Shown piece after piece: positions 11,131-24,260 of a stretch of 64,000 nt of DNA (position 1 is its first letter; each line of letters starts with the position of its first letter). The position numbers and the translations under genes are program-made. This stretch comes from Chrysomallon squamiferum. Its lineage: Eukaryota; Mollusca; Gastropoda; Neomphalida; Peltospiridae. The stretch is from positions 35,637,732-35,701,731 of the forward strand of contig CM022672.1 of the NCBI GenBank assembly GCA_012295275.1, given 5' to 3'. The notes below the pieces were generated by a model. The model was not told where the DNA came from and searched no databases. It saw nothing but the letters and a program-made list of their open reading frames with translations.

Positions 11131-12129
11131 GTTTTATTCATCCTATTTACAAAAATCACCGTGGATTATGAAAACGGATTATATTTTTATGATAATCTGC
11201 TGAGGCAAAGGGTTGATTTCAGTTCTGAAATCTGTTGAATTTATTTATTTGAAGGTGCAAACAGTCTCAGAGGAAAAGTTGATTAATAAAAGAAAAATTA
11301 AGTTTTATTACAGTTTTACATCACCTTCAGTGTGAACTTTAGTGACTGGTAGGAATTGCTGCTTGGAAATTTTGACAAAAACAAAATATACATAAATAAA
11401 AGTGGTTAAAACCAGGATTGATACTGGTATATAGAGAAATCAATTAATGCAAATAAAAATTATTAATCATATTAATAAAATTATAAAAGTATATATATTA
11501 TTAAAATGTAATAAAAATGTGAAGATATTAAAAATATGTTGATGCTTTATAAACATATCCCACACATTTTACTCACTCATACACATATTAAACACACTCA
11601 GCTGCATTTAGTCTGTCATGTTCATATATAAACATAATAAATATATGTGTTCTGTGTATGGTGTGTAGTATCTCTGTGTTTTCTTTTTACCCACACATAC
11701 ACATACTATGGGTATGTGTAGGTGTCTGTCTGTATCTATGTGAAAGTAATCTTTCTATAATGTTAAGTTTCTGTTTAATCGTTTAAATCTTGAATGATGA
11801 AGTCTAGATCCATCTCTGTCCATAATGATATTACAACAAATGGAGAACAGAGCTTGTTTTAAACACTTTTCTTTTGTCCTGAAATATTTTTATATCACAA
11901 AAGTGATATCTAGTAATAATGAAAGATTCATTTTATAGTTTATTTCATTTTGATATCAGAATGGTTACAGTTAATAACCTATATGAATAAATCGTAAATA
12001 ATGGTAGAGATATTCCTGTTTATTGCCAGATTCTGTTTGGAGAAATTACAGTAATCAACAGTTCTTAATGAGGTTTCTTATTGACACGAAATCTGTCAAA
12101 CAGTAATGTCCAGTCAGTATTCAAAGCAG

Positions 12130-12320
12130 AACTGGTTTAACTGTGATATGTTTAGTGTTTAATTGTGATTTGTTTAGTGTTTAATTGTGATATATAGGGT
12201 TTAATTGATTTTAGTGTTAATTGTGATTTGTTTATGTTTAATTGTGATTTGTTTAGTGTTTTGTTTATAGGGTTTAATTGTGATATGTTTAGTGTTTAAT
12301 TGTGATTTGTTTAGTGCTTA
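12130..12320. repeat. Imperfect ~21-bp tandem repeat
   Basis: About eight copies of TTTAATTGTGATTTGTTTAG with GATATG/GATATA variants. Confidence 0.85.
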
Positions 12321-12439
12321 GCTGTCAGAACAAAGTTATAAAGTTATCTTTGATAATTTATTAGTATATGGTTTTGAATGAATGAATATTGAACAGACAT
12401 TTATATCTGTTAATAATTATTTGATATGTATGTGTATAG

Positions 12440-12520
12440 AGGGGGTGTGTGTGTGTGAGAGTGGAATGGATGGGTGTGTCTATGGGGGATGGATGAATAT
12501 GAGTGGATGCTGTGTTCTGT

Positions 12521-12552
<32 letters not shown>

Positions 12553-12642
12553 AGAGAGTGGGATGGATTGGTGTGTCTGTGGGTGATGGATGAATATGAG
12601 TGGATGCTGTGTTCAGTTGTGTGTGCTTTGCATGGTTGATAA

Positions 12643-12680
<38 letters not shown>

Positions 12681-12682
12681 AC
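12440..12682. repeat. GT microsatellite with duplicated GGATGAATATGAGTGGATGC block
   Basis: Two ~107-bp copies of a GT-rich block (starting near 12444 and 12551) each contain GATGGATGAATATGAGTGG, followed by a pure GT run at 12643-12678. Confidence 0.9.
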
Positions 12683-13166
12683 AAATGCATTACAGCTCTT
12701 TACCATCCACATGGCATCAATGTTTCATTAAAAAAAATGTGAATAATTTATAATTATAACCTTTGTGTCATGACCTTCGTGTTGTGAAGAAATCATCTTT
12801 TATCTACACTTCAACAAATCTTCAGCAAGACAGACTGAATAGAAACAGACCAGTATGTGAGTATTGGATTTCTTCTCAGATGTCAGGTAGTCCAGCATCA
12901 TTTTGGCTATGTGGGAGACAGATGTTTTAGTTTTGGACTTGTCACAGTGATGTAAAGAAGTACGTTTTTAAAATATCAGCTTTGATGTCAAGAAAATCAC
13001 ATCTAGTTTCAACAATATCTGATCATTTCAACATTACTGCCGTTCATAATACTTCAGACTGAGATATATTCTTTCTCTAACACATTTTACAAGAGGTAAA
13101 AATTCAAATCTCAGAAACCAGTTGCTGTATGTTACATTAAAGTATAACAATTCAACTTGTATAAAT

Positions 13167-13182
13167 TTTATTCAAATTTATT
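13167..13182 (-). terminator. Candidate polyadenylation signals of the kelch gene
   Basis: Two AATAAA hexamers on the minus strand, at 13177-13182 and 13167-13172, about 310 bases past the kelch stop codon. The stretch between is AT-rich and has no other use that I can see. Confidence 0.4.
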
Positions 13183-13487
13183 TCACACAACACTGCAGGC
13201 TATGTACATTTCGTTTTCAGAGCAAAAACAAACAAAAATATACAAAAGTTCAAAAACATTTAAATACATCTGCACATTTATATAAAGTTTTAACTTGTCT
13301 ATGTACATCAGATACATTAACTTTCTAAAGAAAACAAATATACACTTAAAAATAGTTATTCATAATAATACGATATATGGCATCCTTCTAATTATGTCAA
13401 TATTATTAAAGACAAAATATTTTTTAAATTTTTTTAAAATGTTAATTTTTCTTTATAAATTCTGAGCTGAAGATGTTTGTCGTGTTT

Positions 13488-15236
13488 TTAACTTCCGTTG
13501 CCGTTGATTTGGTTCTTGCTTCCTCGCGGGTACTCTTGACGTAAGTGATGACTGTTGATGACTGATTTCACGCATGCGTCTATCACGTTTGGGAAGGGCA
13601 TCCTGTCTGGCAGAGTTTCTGCCCCTGCTTTGAGCGGGTCGAAGCACAGCATGGTATCACATGCACTGTCATTTCGCTTCTTGCCGCCAATTAAGATGAT
13701 GTTTCCTCGGAACTGAACCGCCCCGAAATGAACTCGCCCAAAATTTTCCACTTTACCGATGGTGCGACATCCTCCGTCCTCGGAGAATTCAATGACGTCA
13801 CCATCGGTGGTGATGACGAAAACTGCCGAATCACAAACGACTGTCCTGGTGAGGCGACAGGCGAACGGGAGGTCAGTGAAGTGTGACGACTGACCAACTC
13901 TCGTGTCGAAACACTGGATCGCTGGCGTGTTCCGGTTGTTACGCTGAGCACCACCGAAAGTGAAAATCTTCTCGCCAATCACAGAGGACGACACCATTTC
14001 CACCGGGATGGGCAGATCTCCAGCCGTGGACCACTTGCCGGTGTTGATGCTGTATTTCTCTATTGACGAGATCACTTTGTTTCCCACTGGCAGGTTTCTG
14101 TTGTAGCCGCCGAGGACGTAGATGGAGTCTCTGACGGCCACCATTCCGTGACGAGACCGGCCCTGAGCCATCTGTTCACACTCTCGCCAGTCGTTGCTTT
14201 CGTTGTTGTACTTGAACAGTTTCGGCCATTTTCTGCTTCCTCCTGACAGATAGATATTGTTGGCATAGGTGCAGGCAGAAAACTCGACTCCTGGGTCATA
14301 TGGAAGCGGTGCCAGGTAAAACCATTTGGACTGTCTGAAGCTGTAACACAGGACTTCTGTCGGTTTGGTCTGTGTCGATCCTCCGGTCAGCACGACGATC
14401 ACCTCGTCTGGGTCAAACGAATTGCGATAGGCCGCCCGCTTCGACGTGAACTCCTGTCTGCGCGCGGGCAGCATGTGGTAGCGCTTGGCCTCCTCCAGCA
14501 TCACCCGGCAGACGATGTCGTCCTTCAGCAGGCTTTTGTTGTGGCTGATGCTGAGCAGGTACTCCGGGCTGACAAGCGGCAGGCGCAGGTGCTCGATGAT
14601 GTAAGCGAGGTGGATGCCTCTGTTGTCAGGGTCGATGTCGATCCACCTGAACACCGCCTCGCACACCATCTCCTCGTTAGGCACGACGAGGTCGTCGTCT
14701 TTGATCACTGCCGCCAGCTCGTCCACGTTCATGTCCTTGAAGTCATCAGACCGTGACAAGTCGAGGAAGTGGTCGAGGATGAGTGGCCACGCCTTGTCCT
14801 GCAGCTCCTCGCAGTTGTGAGTCCTGCCCAGCCTCCACATTCGTATACAGTTCTCCGGGGTGAGCACCTGCACGAGGAACTCGCCGCACATGTGAATGAG
14901 ACCTTTCACCTGAAGAGTCGTCGCCGCGCGAAGCAAACTTTCTGCATTCTCTTCGCAGACGACGTTTTTCCCTGTGTATATGAAATTAAGGACGCTGTCG
15001 AAGGTGCAGACGTCTATGTTAAGCAAGGTCAAGGTCCCGTCAGGGCTGTCTCTCATGCCGGAGGAGAATGTGGCGTCGAAGTGAGCAGACATGGCTGCTA
15101 GGACTGACCGGTGACATCGGAACCGCTTGTTCTGCACGATTATACTCGCGTCTGCAAAGTGTCCGCTCGTCCACAAGTACTTGATTCCTTCTGACAGAGT
15201 CTCCAGGTACTTCTGATGCCAGCCGCTTGATGTCAT
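13488..15236 (-). CDS. BTB-BACK-Kelch protein (kelch-like family, KLHL6/24/35-like)
   Basis: This 582-residue protein fits a Cullin-3 substrate adaptor. The BTB domain is at about residues 18-125 (FADASIIVQNKRFRCHRSVL, FIYTGKNVV), BACK at about 130-240 (ending LRLPLVSPEYL), and a six-blade kelch propeller at about 285-560. Gly-Gly blade pairs are visible in VVLTGGSTQ, IYLSGGSRK, IYVLGGYNR, IFTFGGAQR and IILIGGKKR; the fifth blade has VFVITTDG instead, so its GG pair is lost. I start at the Met at 15236: it follows a TTTTTGCAG|G acceptor by one base, whereas the longer open frame to 15302 adds only low-complexity intron sequence. The coding sequence is one exon and visibly GC-richer than everything around it. 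The last blade resembles KLHL24, but the exact subfamily and substrate are inference. Confidence 0.95.
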   Translation of the reverse strand: MTSSGWHQKYLETLSEGIKYLWTSGHFADASIIVQNKRFRCHRSVLAAMSAHFDATFSSGMRDSPDGTLTLLNIDVCTFDSVLNFIYTGKNVVCEENAESLLRAATTLQVKGLIHMCGEFLVQVLTPENCIRMWRLGRTHNCEELQDKAWPLILDHFLDLSRSDDFKDMNVDELAAVIKDDDLVVPNEEMVCEAVFRWIDIDPDNRGIHLAYIIEHLRLPLVSPEYLLSISHNKSLLKDDIVCRVMLEEAKRYHMLPARRQEFTSKRAAYRNSFDPDEVIVVLTGGSTQTKPTEVLCYSFRQSKWFYLAPLPYDPGVEFSACTYANNIYLSGGSRKWPKLFKYNNESNDWRECEQMAQGRSRHGMVAVRDSIYVLGGYNRNLPVGNKVISSIEKYSINTGKWSTAGDLPIPVEMVSSSVIGEKIFTFGGAQRNNRNTPAIQCFDTRVGQSSHFTDLPFACRLTRTVVCDSAVFVITTDGDVIEFSEDGGCRTIGKVENFGRVHFGAVQFRGNIILIGGKKRNDSACDTMLCFDPLKAGAETLPDRMPFPNVIDACVKSVINSHHLRQEYPRGSKNQINGNGS

Positions 15237-15240
15237 CCTG

Positions 15241-15355
15241 CAAAAACAACAACAACGATAATAATAATAATCATAACGATGTAGCAGTAGTAGCAGTAGC
15301 AATAATAGTAGTAGTTAAAACTAATTAACCAGCAACAACAAAAATAGTAATATAA
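15241..15355. repeat. AAC/AAT/AGT trinucleotide tract
   Basis: Mixed trinucleotide repeats directly at the acceptor of the kelch coding exon. Read on the minus strand they give the Leu/Tyr/Cys run that falsely lengthens the open frame. Confidence 0.85.
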
Positions 15356-16219
15356 TATTATTATTATTGAAATAAAAGTTCAGTGTTATTTAAAAACATA
15401 CTATAATCGACAATCTATTTTCCAGCGAAGTCGTTTAGTTAAAAAGTCTTACTACAGAAAGATTAAAAAATAAATAAATAAAAGTAATCAGACGACCACA
15501 CGATGTTGTTTCTAGCATTAGCCAATCAGCGATGAGATCTCAAAGCAGCAGATCTGGTATTTTTAGTATCAATACGTCACAATTACATCCCATTCATTCA
15601 TAAAGTACCAGTTTCGTCGAAGGTGTTCAGTTAAAGTTAAAGTGCATGGGTGGTCATTGAATCTGATTTTACAGTCGTCTGCCAAGGGTATTCAAAATAA
15701 AATAAACCTAAAACTCGCCAGAATAAATTCGTCTTCCATTTGAAAACATACCAATTCCTGTATTTTACTTTTTATAATTAATTAATTAATTAAGGGTTTT
15801 TTTGGTGAGATTAGTTAATATTTTATTGTAATATAATAGCTAATTTAAATATTTCAGTTTTTCATTGTTATTGCTGTTGCTTCTATTATTATTATTATTA
15901 TTTCTCTATTTTATACATTTTTAAATTAGTAGGCCTACTTATTTAATTATTTTGTTGCCATTAAGCAAAAATATAAAGTTATTTTGACTATTATATAAAT
16001 GTGTATATGTGTGCGTGTACGTGTGTTATTTATTTAACTTATTTATTATAGTTTCGGGCAATCTGTAATATCACATAACAGAGTTTAAAATTAATTAAGT
16101 TAAAAATGCAAATATGTTTCGACTATTTCTTTGTACACGAAAAGCATACTTTGAATAACTGTCGTTTCTTTTTTTTTTGTTTTGTTTTAATTGTTTGTGC
16201 TTCTTTTCTTCTTTTCTAA

Positions 16220-16221
<2 letters not shown>

Positions 16222-16281
<60 letters not shown>
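16222..16281. repeat. (GA)n microsatellite, ~30 units
   Basis: Pure GA run of about 60 bases inside the kelch 5' intron. Confidence 0.98.
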
Positions 16282-16285
<4 letters not shown>

Positions 16286-16515
16286 AGTGAAACCAATATC
16301 CTAATTTTTGAACACGAAGATTCACAATAGCTTTTTTCTTTTTCTTTAGTGGAAAAAACTAAAATTAAATATTAAGAAACAAGAAAGGATAACTTTTATT
16401 CTGTACATAAGTAACATAGCTTCATTATTCAGTTAAATATTAATATGAAGGAATTTACGACATAATATGTACATCTATGTCTTCTTGTTATTTAGCTGTT
16501 GTTGTATATAATATT

Positions 16516-16582
16516 ATTGTTATCATCATCATCATAATCATCATCATCATCATCATCATCATTATTATTATTATTATTATTA
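16516..16582. repeat. (ATC)n/(ATT)n microsatellite
   Basis: ATCATC runs into ATTATT; interrupted only at the start. Confidence 0.95.
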
Positions 16583-17184
16583 ATAGATCGACTTTACTGA
16601 ACTAAATATATGATTTCTGAAACAGATAAAAAATAAAAGTAATATTTGTTTGGTTTTGTTTTATTATTTTTGTTCAATTTATTAATTATTATTATTTTTG
16701 TAATGGAATAATTAACTAAAATTGAAAAACTTATTATATATTAATGAATAAGAAAAATAAACGGAATAAACAATTTAAAAGTAAATAAATTGTTTCACAG
16801 TAATACTACTCTCTTAACGAATTCTAGAAATAACAAATATTATTTCTATTCAAATATATATATATATGTGAATACATTGATATTTGAAACTAATAAAATT
16901 ATTATTATATATATGAAACGAAATTTTAAAGTTATATATCAGTTCTTTTTGTAAATGGGCAAGGAGTGAAATCTAGTAACACTTTCTGTTACATTTGATT
17001 ATAACAAAACATTTATAGTTGTAAAATAACTAAAGAGACCGTCACAACAAAGAACACTTGTTAAAGACAATAATTAATATATTTTAGTACAAAAAAGTGA
17101 AAGACAACACGTTTTAAAAGATTTTTAAAAAGTATATCTGTGAATATATTAAATAGATAAAAGTATATCTGAAACAAAACTTAC

Positions 17185-17230
17185 CTGTATATTTCCAGCG
17201 ACCATTCACTCACTTCATGTGTTCACTTAA
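17185..17230 (-). other. Kelch gene 5'-UTR exon (3' boundary supported)
   Basis: The minus strand reads GGAAATATACAG|GTAAGTTT, a near-perfect donor, about 1.95 kb upstream of the coding exon's acceptor. The start of transcription is not determinable; 17230 is a guess. Confidence 0.5.
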
Positions 17231-19309
17231 AGCTCCAACCTGCACTTGTCACCTAGGCTGCAGTAACCATGACAACTACTGATTAGGATTAGCTAATAAA
17301 CCAAGGGGGTAATGTTAATCCTGAGTTTTCTGCTTATCCAGATTAATCCTATACGTTCAATATGGTTATGTGTCTTTACATCTCGTGAGAAGAAACCAGC
17401 AGTGAGGATCTGCACGTAAAACGCTTTTTAATTATTCTGTCTTATTTTATTATTTATTGTTATTATTTATTTATTTATTTATTTTATTTTATTTTATTTT
17501 TTAAGAGAGAGAGAGGGGGATAATGAAAAAAAGAGAGAAAAAAGAAGAAAAGCCTAATTAGATTATTCATCCTACTTTATCCGAAAATAAATAATCATGT
17601 ATATGATGCATATTAACATAGAAACATACATTGTTTGCGTGTATGGATGTGTGTGTGTCTTCATATGGGTGTGTTGGTATATATATACGTTTGTTTGTAT
17701 TGCGTTTGGTTTAATAACTGCAAAGCGGTAGAATGAAGCTTGATTAATCAAAACTGAATGCCCATCCTATAGTCAGTTTTCACAGAAACGTTATACACGA
17801 AGTTTAGCTATGGTAAAAAGCCAATAAAATATTATTGGCTGTAAATCGAAAAAGATTAGACTCTGGCTAAAAAAAAAATCCTGAAGTTAACAGGTGCAGT
17901 TTGATATTGTAAATCAAAATACTTCCTTCTTCTTTCATTCTCTGTTTATATTTACCTGATATCTATATCTGTGTGTGTGTATGTATGTGTGCGTGTGTGT
18001 GTGTGTGTGTGTGTAATTAATATATAAAAAGTAATTATGATACATATATTAACCTGCAAATGCTGCCATAAATCTACAAACTGTACTGCAAGTTAAATTA
18101 TTAACCCGGCTTTGTTTCTGAGAAATTTTATTAAGTGAAACGAGAAATAAACATAATTAACTGTCACTTTAAATAACAAGCATTTGTATTTAGTTTGTGT
18201 TTGTATTTTCACTTCTGTGTTCGCATGGAAAAATTAAGAGAATCAAAATAAACAAACACACAAACACACAAACAAACAAACATACAAATAAGTAAATAAA
18301 GGAAAAACAAATTATCTGATTTATAATTTAATATTTCGCAAAAAGGTGTTTTTGGTTTTTTCTTATTTTAAGATTTACTGAACGTTCGTTAGATATTTGA
18401 AAATAATTAATTCTCTGTATAATATTATTCTAAAAATTCAAGAGTTTATTTTGATCTTTCAATAATATGTATTCACCATATATAAAAAAAAATATATATA
18501 TATAAAAAAATAAAATAACCTTTTGTTTAAAAAAATTCAAATCGGTCAGTCTATGAAATAAAAAAGAAAAAAAATAAGGAAAAAAAACCCAAAACAAACA
18601 GCTAATTAAATTAAAAACTTTAAAAATAAAGAAAAACAAAGGAAAAAAGAAAAAAGAAAAGAAAAGAAAAAAAAAACAAAACAACAACAACAAGCCAGAA
18701 AAACCTCTCCAATATATATTAAATAATAGTTTCTATTTCCAATTTAAAAATTAATATATCAATCAGTCTTCGACACAGATTTTTCTAAAACATATATATT
18801 TTTTTTTAATTATTCTTCTTATATTTTTTATTTAGAAATATTAACCTATTCTTATAAAATTTAAACGAATTAATTTATGTGGGAACGACTGATTAACAAA
18901 AACGTGTTTCGTTTATCCTGAGCTTGAAAGGTATTAAAAGAGTTATTTACAAGATTTTCACAGTGTAGCACGGTGATACTGGTAAAATTCTCCATTAGTT
19001 TAAAGTCATGATAATCTAACGTGATTTAACAGATCGAAAATGATCAATTTTGGCACAATATTTTAGTCACATGATTGATATATGACGCCATTGAATTATC
19101 TCCCTTAGACGACAGTTAATTTCGAACTGTATTATAACACAATCAAAAATAGTTTCCGTATTTCTCTACCATAAATCATGAACTTGAATTCACATATTAT
19201 TAAACAAATTAAAAATCGAATGTATATTGATTCTTTGTTCACCTTTTTGTTTTTCATTCTTTGTTATTTTCTTTTTTGTTTTATTGTGTTAAATAGCCAC
19301 ATATAACTG

Positions 19310-19775
19310 AATTCAGAATAGTATAATACATATATGTCAATGTTACAGACTAACATAATACATATATGTCAATTTTACTGACTAACATAATACAAATATG
19401 TCAGTGTTACAGACTAACATAATACACATATGTCAATGTTACAGACTAACATAATACACATATGTCAATGTTACAGACTAACATAATACAAATATGTCGA
19501 TGTTACAGACTAACATAATACACATATGTCAATGTTACGGACTAACATAATACAAATATATCGATGTTACAGACTAACATAATACAAATATATAGATGTT
19601 ACGGACTAACATAATACAAATATGTCAATGTTACGGACTAACATAATACACATATGTCAATGTTACGGACTAACATAATACAAATATGTCGATGTTACAG
19701 ACTAACAATACAAATATGTCGATGTTACGGACTAACATAATACATATATGTCAATGTTACAGACTAACAATGTCT
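19310..19775. repeat. 32-bp minisatellite, ~14 copies
   Basis: Unit ACAGACTAACATAATACACA then TATGTCAATGTT, with CACATATG/CAAATATG/CATATATG and AATG/GATG variants. One copy has lost ATA of CATAATAC. Confidence 0.96.
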
Positions 19776-20100
19776 CTTCATCTATTTTGTTTCTCTTTCA
19801 CTACTAGGTCCGTTTAACAGATAACACACTGTATCATCAGTGTACGTTATATTATTCAGAATATAGACCACCTGCGTATTAAACCTTTTTACGTTTCTGT
19901 TTGAGGGGAATTCAAAATATCAGTCATATCGGCGGTCATGTGATAACTCGCCAACTTTGCAGTTATCACAAATTCATGACCAAATTATTTCTTTATCAGA
20001 GATGTTTCCAGACCTGCGTAGTCATAATGTGGATGTCTGATCAAATGTATAATTCATTTTGATTCAAACCTAAACAGAAAGAAAAATAAGTGAAATGAAT

Positions 20101-20101
<1 letters not shown>

Positions 20102-20147
<46 letters not shown>

Positions 20148-20195
20148 CAACAACAACAATAATAATAGTAATAATAATAATACTTTTTAAGTAGT
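20102..20195. repeat. (AAT)n/(AAC)n microsatellite
   Basis: Uninterrupted AAT units pass into AAC and back to AAT/AGT. Confidence 0.97.
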
Positions 20196-21492
20196 AGTAA
20201 ATAAATAAATAAATATAAATAAATTCTTTTCAGTGCAGAATAAAGATATTTTGGCATCTATCTTCAGGACTCTCATAAAAAATTTAATATTTCAAATAAA
20301 TGGTTTAACTGGTGGATTGTGTTCTGTATTATTACATTATTACACTATTTTTATTACATTATTAAAACCGCGTACTTTTACGTTAAGAAAATATCGTGAA
20401 AACTACATTTTAATTTGACTAATAATTAGCAAAGTATTTTTGATTGCTGCATAATATTAAGTATGCTAGCATTATTTTTGACGTCATCATTTCTATAATT
20501 AAAAACAGACGTCAACAACTGATTCGTCATTAACAACAAATTCACAGACTGCGGTTCGGGCAGGACAGAGAGGTTTATGCAGAAAGTTGTAAGTCAAATA
20601 TTTCATTATATAGGAATATTATAAACTGTTTTATATTCTTTTATAATAATTAATATTCAATTATAATTCTTCGACAACCTTTTTTTTCACGAAACGTTAT
20701 GACATCATAAAACAACAAAGAAGTCGAATGTGTATGTGGATTTGTGTGTGCGTGTGTGTGAAATAATAAGAAAAAAAACCTGATGCTTCTTAAAATCACT
20801 TTTTTAATCACACAATATTAATATATGTATCAACAGTAAATCTAATTTGACAATCCTTGATCATTTATCCTTGGACAGGAAGTGTTTCGGAATGCGGAAT
20901 TTTTCGGATTTTGTAATATAATGATAAAAGTCTAAATGCGAATTCCTTTATATTTCATATACAGTTTATTGAAATATTCTGCAGGATTCCTTTCTTTTCT
21001 TTCTTTTCTTTTTAAAAAAAAAAATATATTTAAAATAATTTTGTGCATAACATACAATTTCTAAACCAAAACAATCCTCGAACTGTAAGATATCATAACT
21101 ACTACCAGGAAAAAGTTTTGGATTTGGGAATTCCGGAAAAGGTATGTTGAGCCTGTATTGTAATACTGGTAAATGTCAGATATTATTTTTAATTAGGATT
21201 TTAATTTGTATATTCAACTCTCAGTTAATATTTTACTTGTATTACTAATAGAGTAAGGATATGTATCTCCGAACGCTATTTTTAGAGAGAGTGGGTATGT
21301 ATGCAAATGTTAAAGGGGTGGTGATGGATATATATCTATGCATATGTGTGAGAAAGGCAGTGGATGTATGTGCGTGTACATTAAGAAAAGAATAGTTGTA
21401 TGCACGTGCCTATGAAAGAGAGTATGCACAAGACAGACAGTTTGTATGTGCATATTAGAGTGATGGCTAGGTATGTGTGTATTTCTTAAATA

Positions 21493-21713
21493 GAGTGAAT
21501 GTTTGTGATGTGTGCAACGACTGTGAAAGTTTGTTATTTTTTAAATAAACAGAGTGAATGTTTGTGATATGTGCAACGACTGTGAAAGTTTGTTATTTTT
21601 TAAATAAACAGAGTGAATGTTTGTGATATGTGCAACGACTGTGAAAGTTTGTTACTTTTTAAATAAACAGAGTGAATGTTTGTGATATGTGCAACGACTG
21701 TGAAAGTTTGTTA
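21493..21713. repeat. 58-bp tandem repeat, four copies
   Basis: Copies start near 21493, 21551, 21609 and 21667 with AGAGTGAATGTTTGTGAT and include GTGCAACGACTGTGAAAG. Copies 2-4 differ by about one base, so the expansion is recent. Confidence 0.96.
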
Positions 21714-22100
21714 GTGAGACAGTAGTCAAGACTGATTATAATAATAAACAGTGTTAGATATAGCTGTTGATTTTTATTATTACTATTATTAGTTATTATT
21801 ATTATTATTGTTGTTGTTGTTGTTGTTGTAGTAGGAGCAGCATCTGTAGAAGTATCACATGTTTGTTTAATGTTTGTTTAATGTAACATTTCACACACAG
21901 GCACAAACATACACACTCACTTGTATGTGTGTATATATATATACACATACACACTCATACTTGTATGTGTATATATATATTAAAATGAGTATTAATATAA
22001 CATACATACTTAAGAATATATTTGTTTTATTTATAGAGTGCTAAAATAGTCTGGACTGTCATATCCTTGATGTGTTGAATAAACATCTTACAAACAAATC

Positions 22101-24134
22101 AGCCTCGTTGTACTGCAAACAAAAGAACAGTTACTTGGAGCAACATAAGTAGCAATACATTTTATTTAAAAACATCATTTAGCATGAAGGGATAATAATT
22201 ATTATTAATACTGATAACATATAATTAATTTTTTATAAATACAAATAGGAAGAGGACTAGTGTATAATTATCACAACTTAAGTCCAAATACCACACTTCA
22301 GCATGTTGTTAAAGGTAAATTATTTTCATGTTTCAGTATATATAACTGGGACTGATTATTTATTTCCTTTTTCATGTTTTGGTTTCACTTATTTACTTCT
22401 TGTATTATTATTATTTATTTATTTATTTTATTATTATTTTTATTTTTTGCAAAATCTAATATTAATATGAAAATATGACTCTTGATTAACCAAACCCAAC
22501 AACTCAGTTAACTGTTTCAGTAAAATTATTTACAAAGTAAAACAATAAAACTTTATTAATATTTTCAATGCGTTGTTGTGATTGACTGATACATTGATGA
22601 GACATAGCTGGAAGTTAATTCTGTCCCAGTTTCAATAAAAAAAATTGTGAATTAATCATAAGAGAGAAACTTTTGTAACATGTTAGTCCAATAAAGATAG
22701 TTTTAAAATCTGAGGTTACAACTTTTTAATTTGTTAGGTAATTTGACAAAGTATCATCCAGTATAATGATGAAGATGATGATGATAAATAACTATTAAAA
22801 GGTGCAATGTTTTAATCTTTATTCAGACTGTCAGACATTCACATAAATGTAGTTTATAACTTAAACATACAGAAGAAAATAATATTCAAACAAGTCACCA
22901 CTATATCCGTGATGAATAATCAAATGATTACATACATTCATTCACATACATTTTTCTGTCACATTATCATTGCATTTAAAATAATAATAATAATCATTTT
23001 TCTAAACTAAATTTAACTAGCAGTTCTGTGAAATATTTAAGTGAACAATTTTTCATCAATTTGAAATAAACATCTCTCATGCTTAGTGATAAATATATAT
23101 TATTTAACAAGAATTAATTATTTATTTTTGGTTATAAGCATACTGGTTTAATGTTTTTTTAATAGTATAATTAAAAACATTACTTTGACAGCTGAATATT
23201 TATTTTTTGACAAAACATTCACAAATTTGTTAAAACATACACAATGTCCTTTAATAGGATCTGAACCAAGATCCTAAGTATGAGCATAAAATTAGCTGTT
23301 TTATTTAGATAATCAGCTTATAGTTACTTAGTACATCATCTTCTGGTTCAAATAAACAGTTGTTTAAATCAAGAATTATCCTGTGCAAAAACAAATTGGA
23401 ATAGTTTTCTGGACATTTCAATTTACAGTGTGGTAATGAAGATTATTTATTATAAATATTGGAATGTGTGACTAGGTGCAGATAAATTAATTAGCTTAAA
23501 GATTCTAGCACGAAATCTGCACATTATTTGTATTAGTAGTTTTACAAATAAACAAGAAGAATGTTAATCAGCAGAGTCTATGAATTACTTCTATTTGACA
23601 TCATATTTCTGCTTTCACAAACACATTTACATATAGATTTCCTTACACATACCCCCACCCACCCACACACACACACACAAACTTTGCTTAACTGTAACCA
23701 TACTCATAAAAAACAAAATAATCACATACTCTCCTCACACAGACATTACTGTAAATCTCTTTCAAAACAAAAACATTTTTTTCTCAATCACTATTTTGAA
23801 TCTGCTTTCACTTAAAATTGCAAATAAAACAATTGCCATTCTGAGGAACACGTCTGTAACTAACTAATAATGGCTACAACTCTTCCAAATGTGGGCCAAA
23901 CAGTGTGGAAGATCTGGCAGAACAAGAATAAATTTGTACTTGTTTTTGAAAACTGTGTGAAAATTTTCAGGCAAATCAACTCCTCAGTCTATTTAACCAA
24001 AACATACTTGCAGTTTTCAAGAACACAAGAACAACAATGAATACTACTTAAATGCATGGAAAGTGGTGGTAATAGGGGAACATGTCATATCTTTTCTTAA
24101 CATAAGGATTTCTGGAATCTTGTTTATGTTCTAA

Positions 24135-24169
<35 letters not shown>

Positions 24170-24194
24170 GATACATATACTTACACATATACAT

Positions 24195-24260
<66 letters not shown>

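Larger units (their letters stand above)
11131..13160. other. Intergenic, convergent between two genes; repeats only
   Basis: The gap separates two genes that point at each other. It holds a ~21-bp repeat (TTTAATTGTGATTTGTTTAG, 12130-12320) and GT-rich tracts at 12440-12560 and 12642-12680. The GT tracts create opposing open frames that I do not consider genes. Confidence 0.6.
15238..17184 (-). other. 5'-UTR intron of the kelch gene
   Basis: Bounded on the minus strand by donor ACAG|GTAAGT (exon base 17185) and acceptor TTTTTGCAG (exon base 15237). It contains GA, ATC and AT microsatellites and no coding sequence. Confidence 0.7.
17300..22100. other. Gene-free region upstream of the kelch gene
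   Basis: No coding exon on either strand convinced me. Content: ATTT repeats (17445-17500), GT run (17990-18014), A-rich DNA (18480-18690), 32-bp satellite (19310-19770), AAT/AAC run (20102-20195), 58-bp repeat (21493-21713). The open frames at 18430-18693 and 20233-20418 are low-complexity. Confidence 0.6.

Noticed and set aside
15237-15302. Longer N-terminus of the kelch protein (22 extra residues)
   Set aside because: The added Leu/Tyr/Cys run is trinucleotide repeat sequence beyond a good TTTTTGCAG acceptor.
18430-18693. Phe/Leu-rich 87-codon minus-strand frame
   Set aside because: It lies in A-rich low-complexity DNA and looks like a translation of poly-T.
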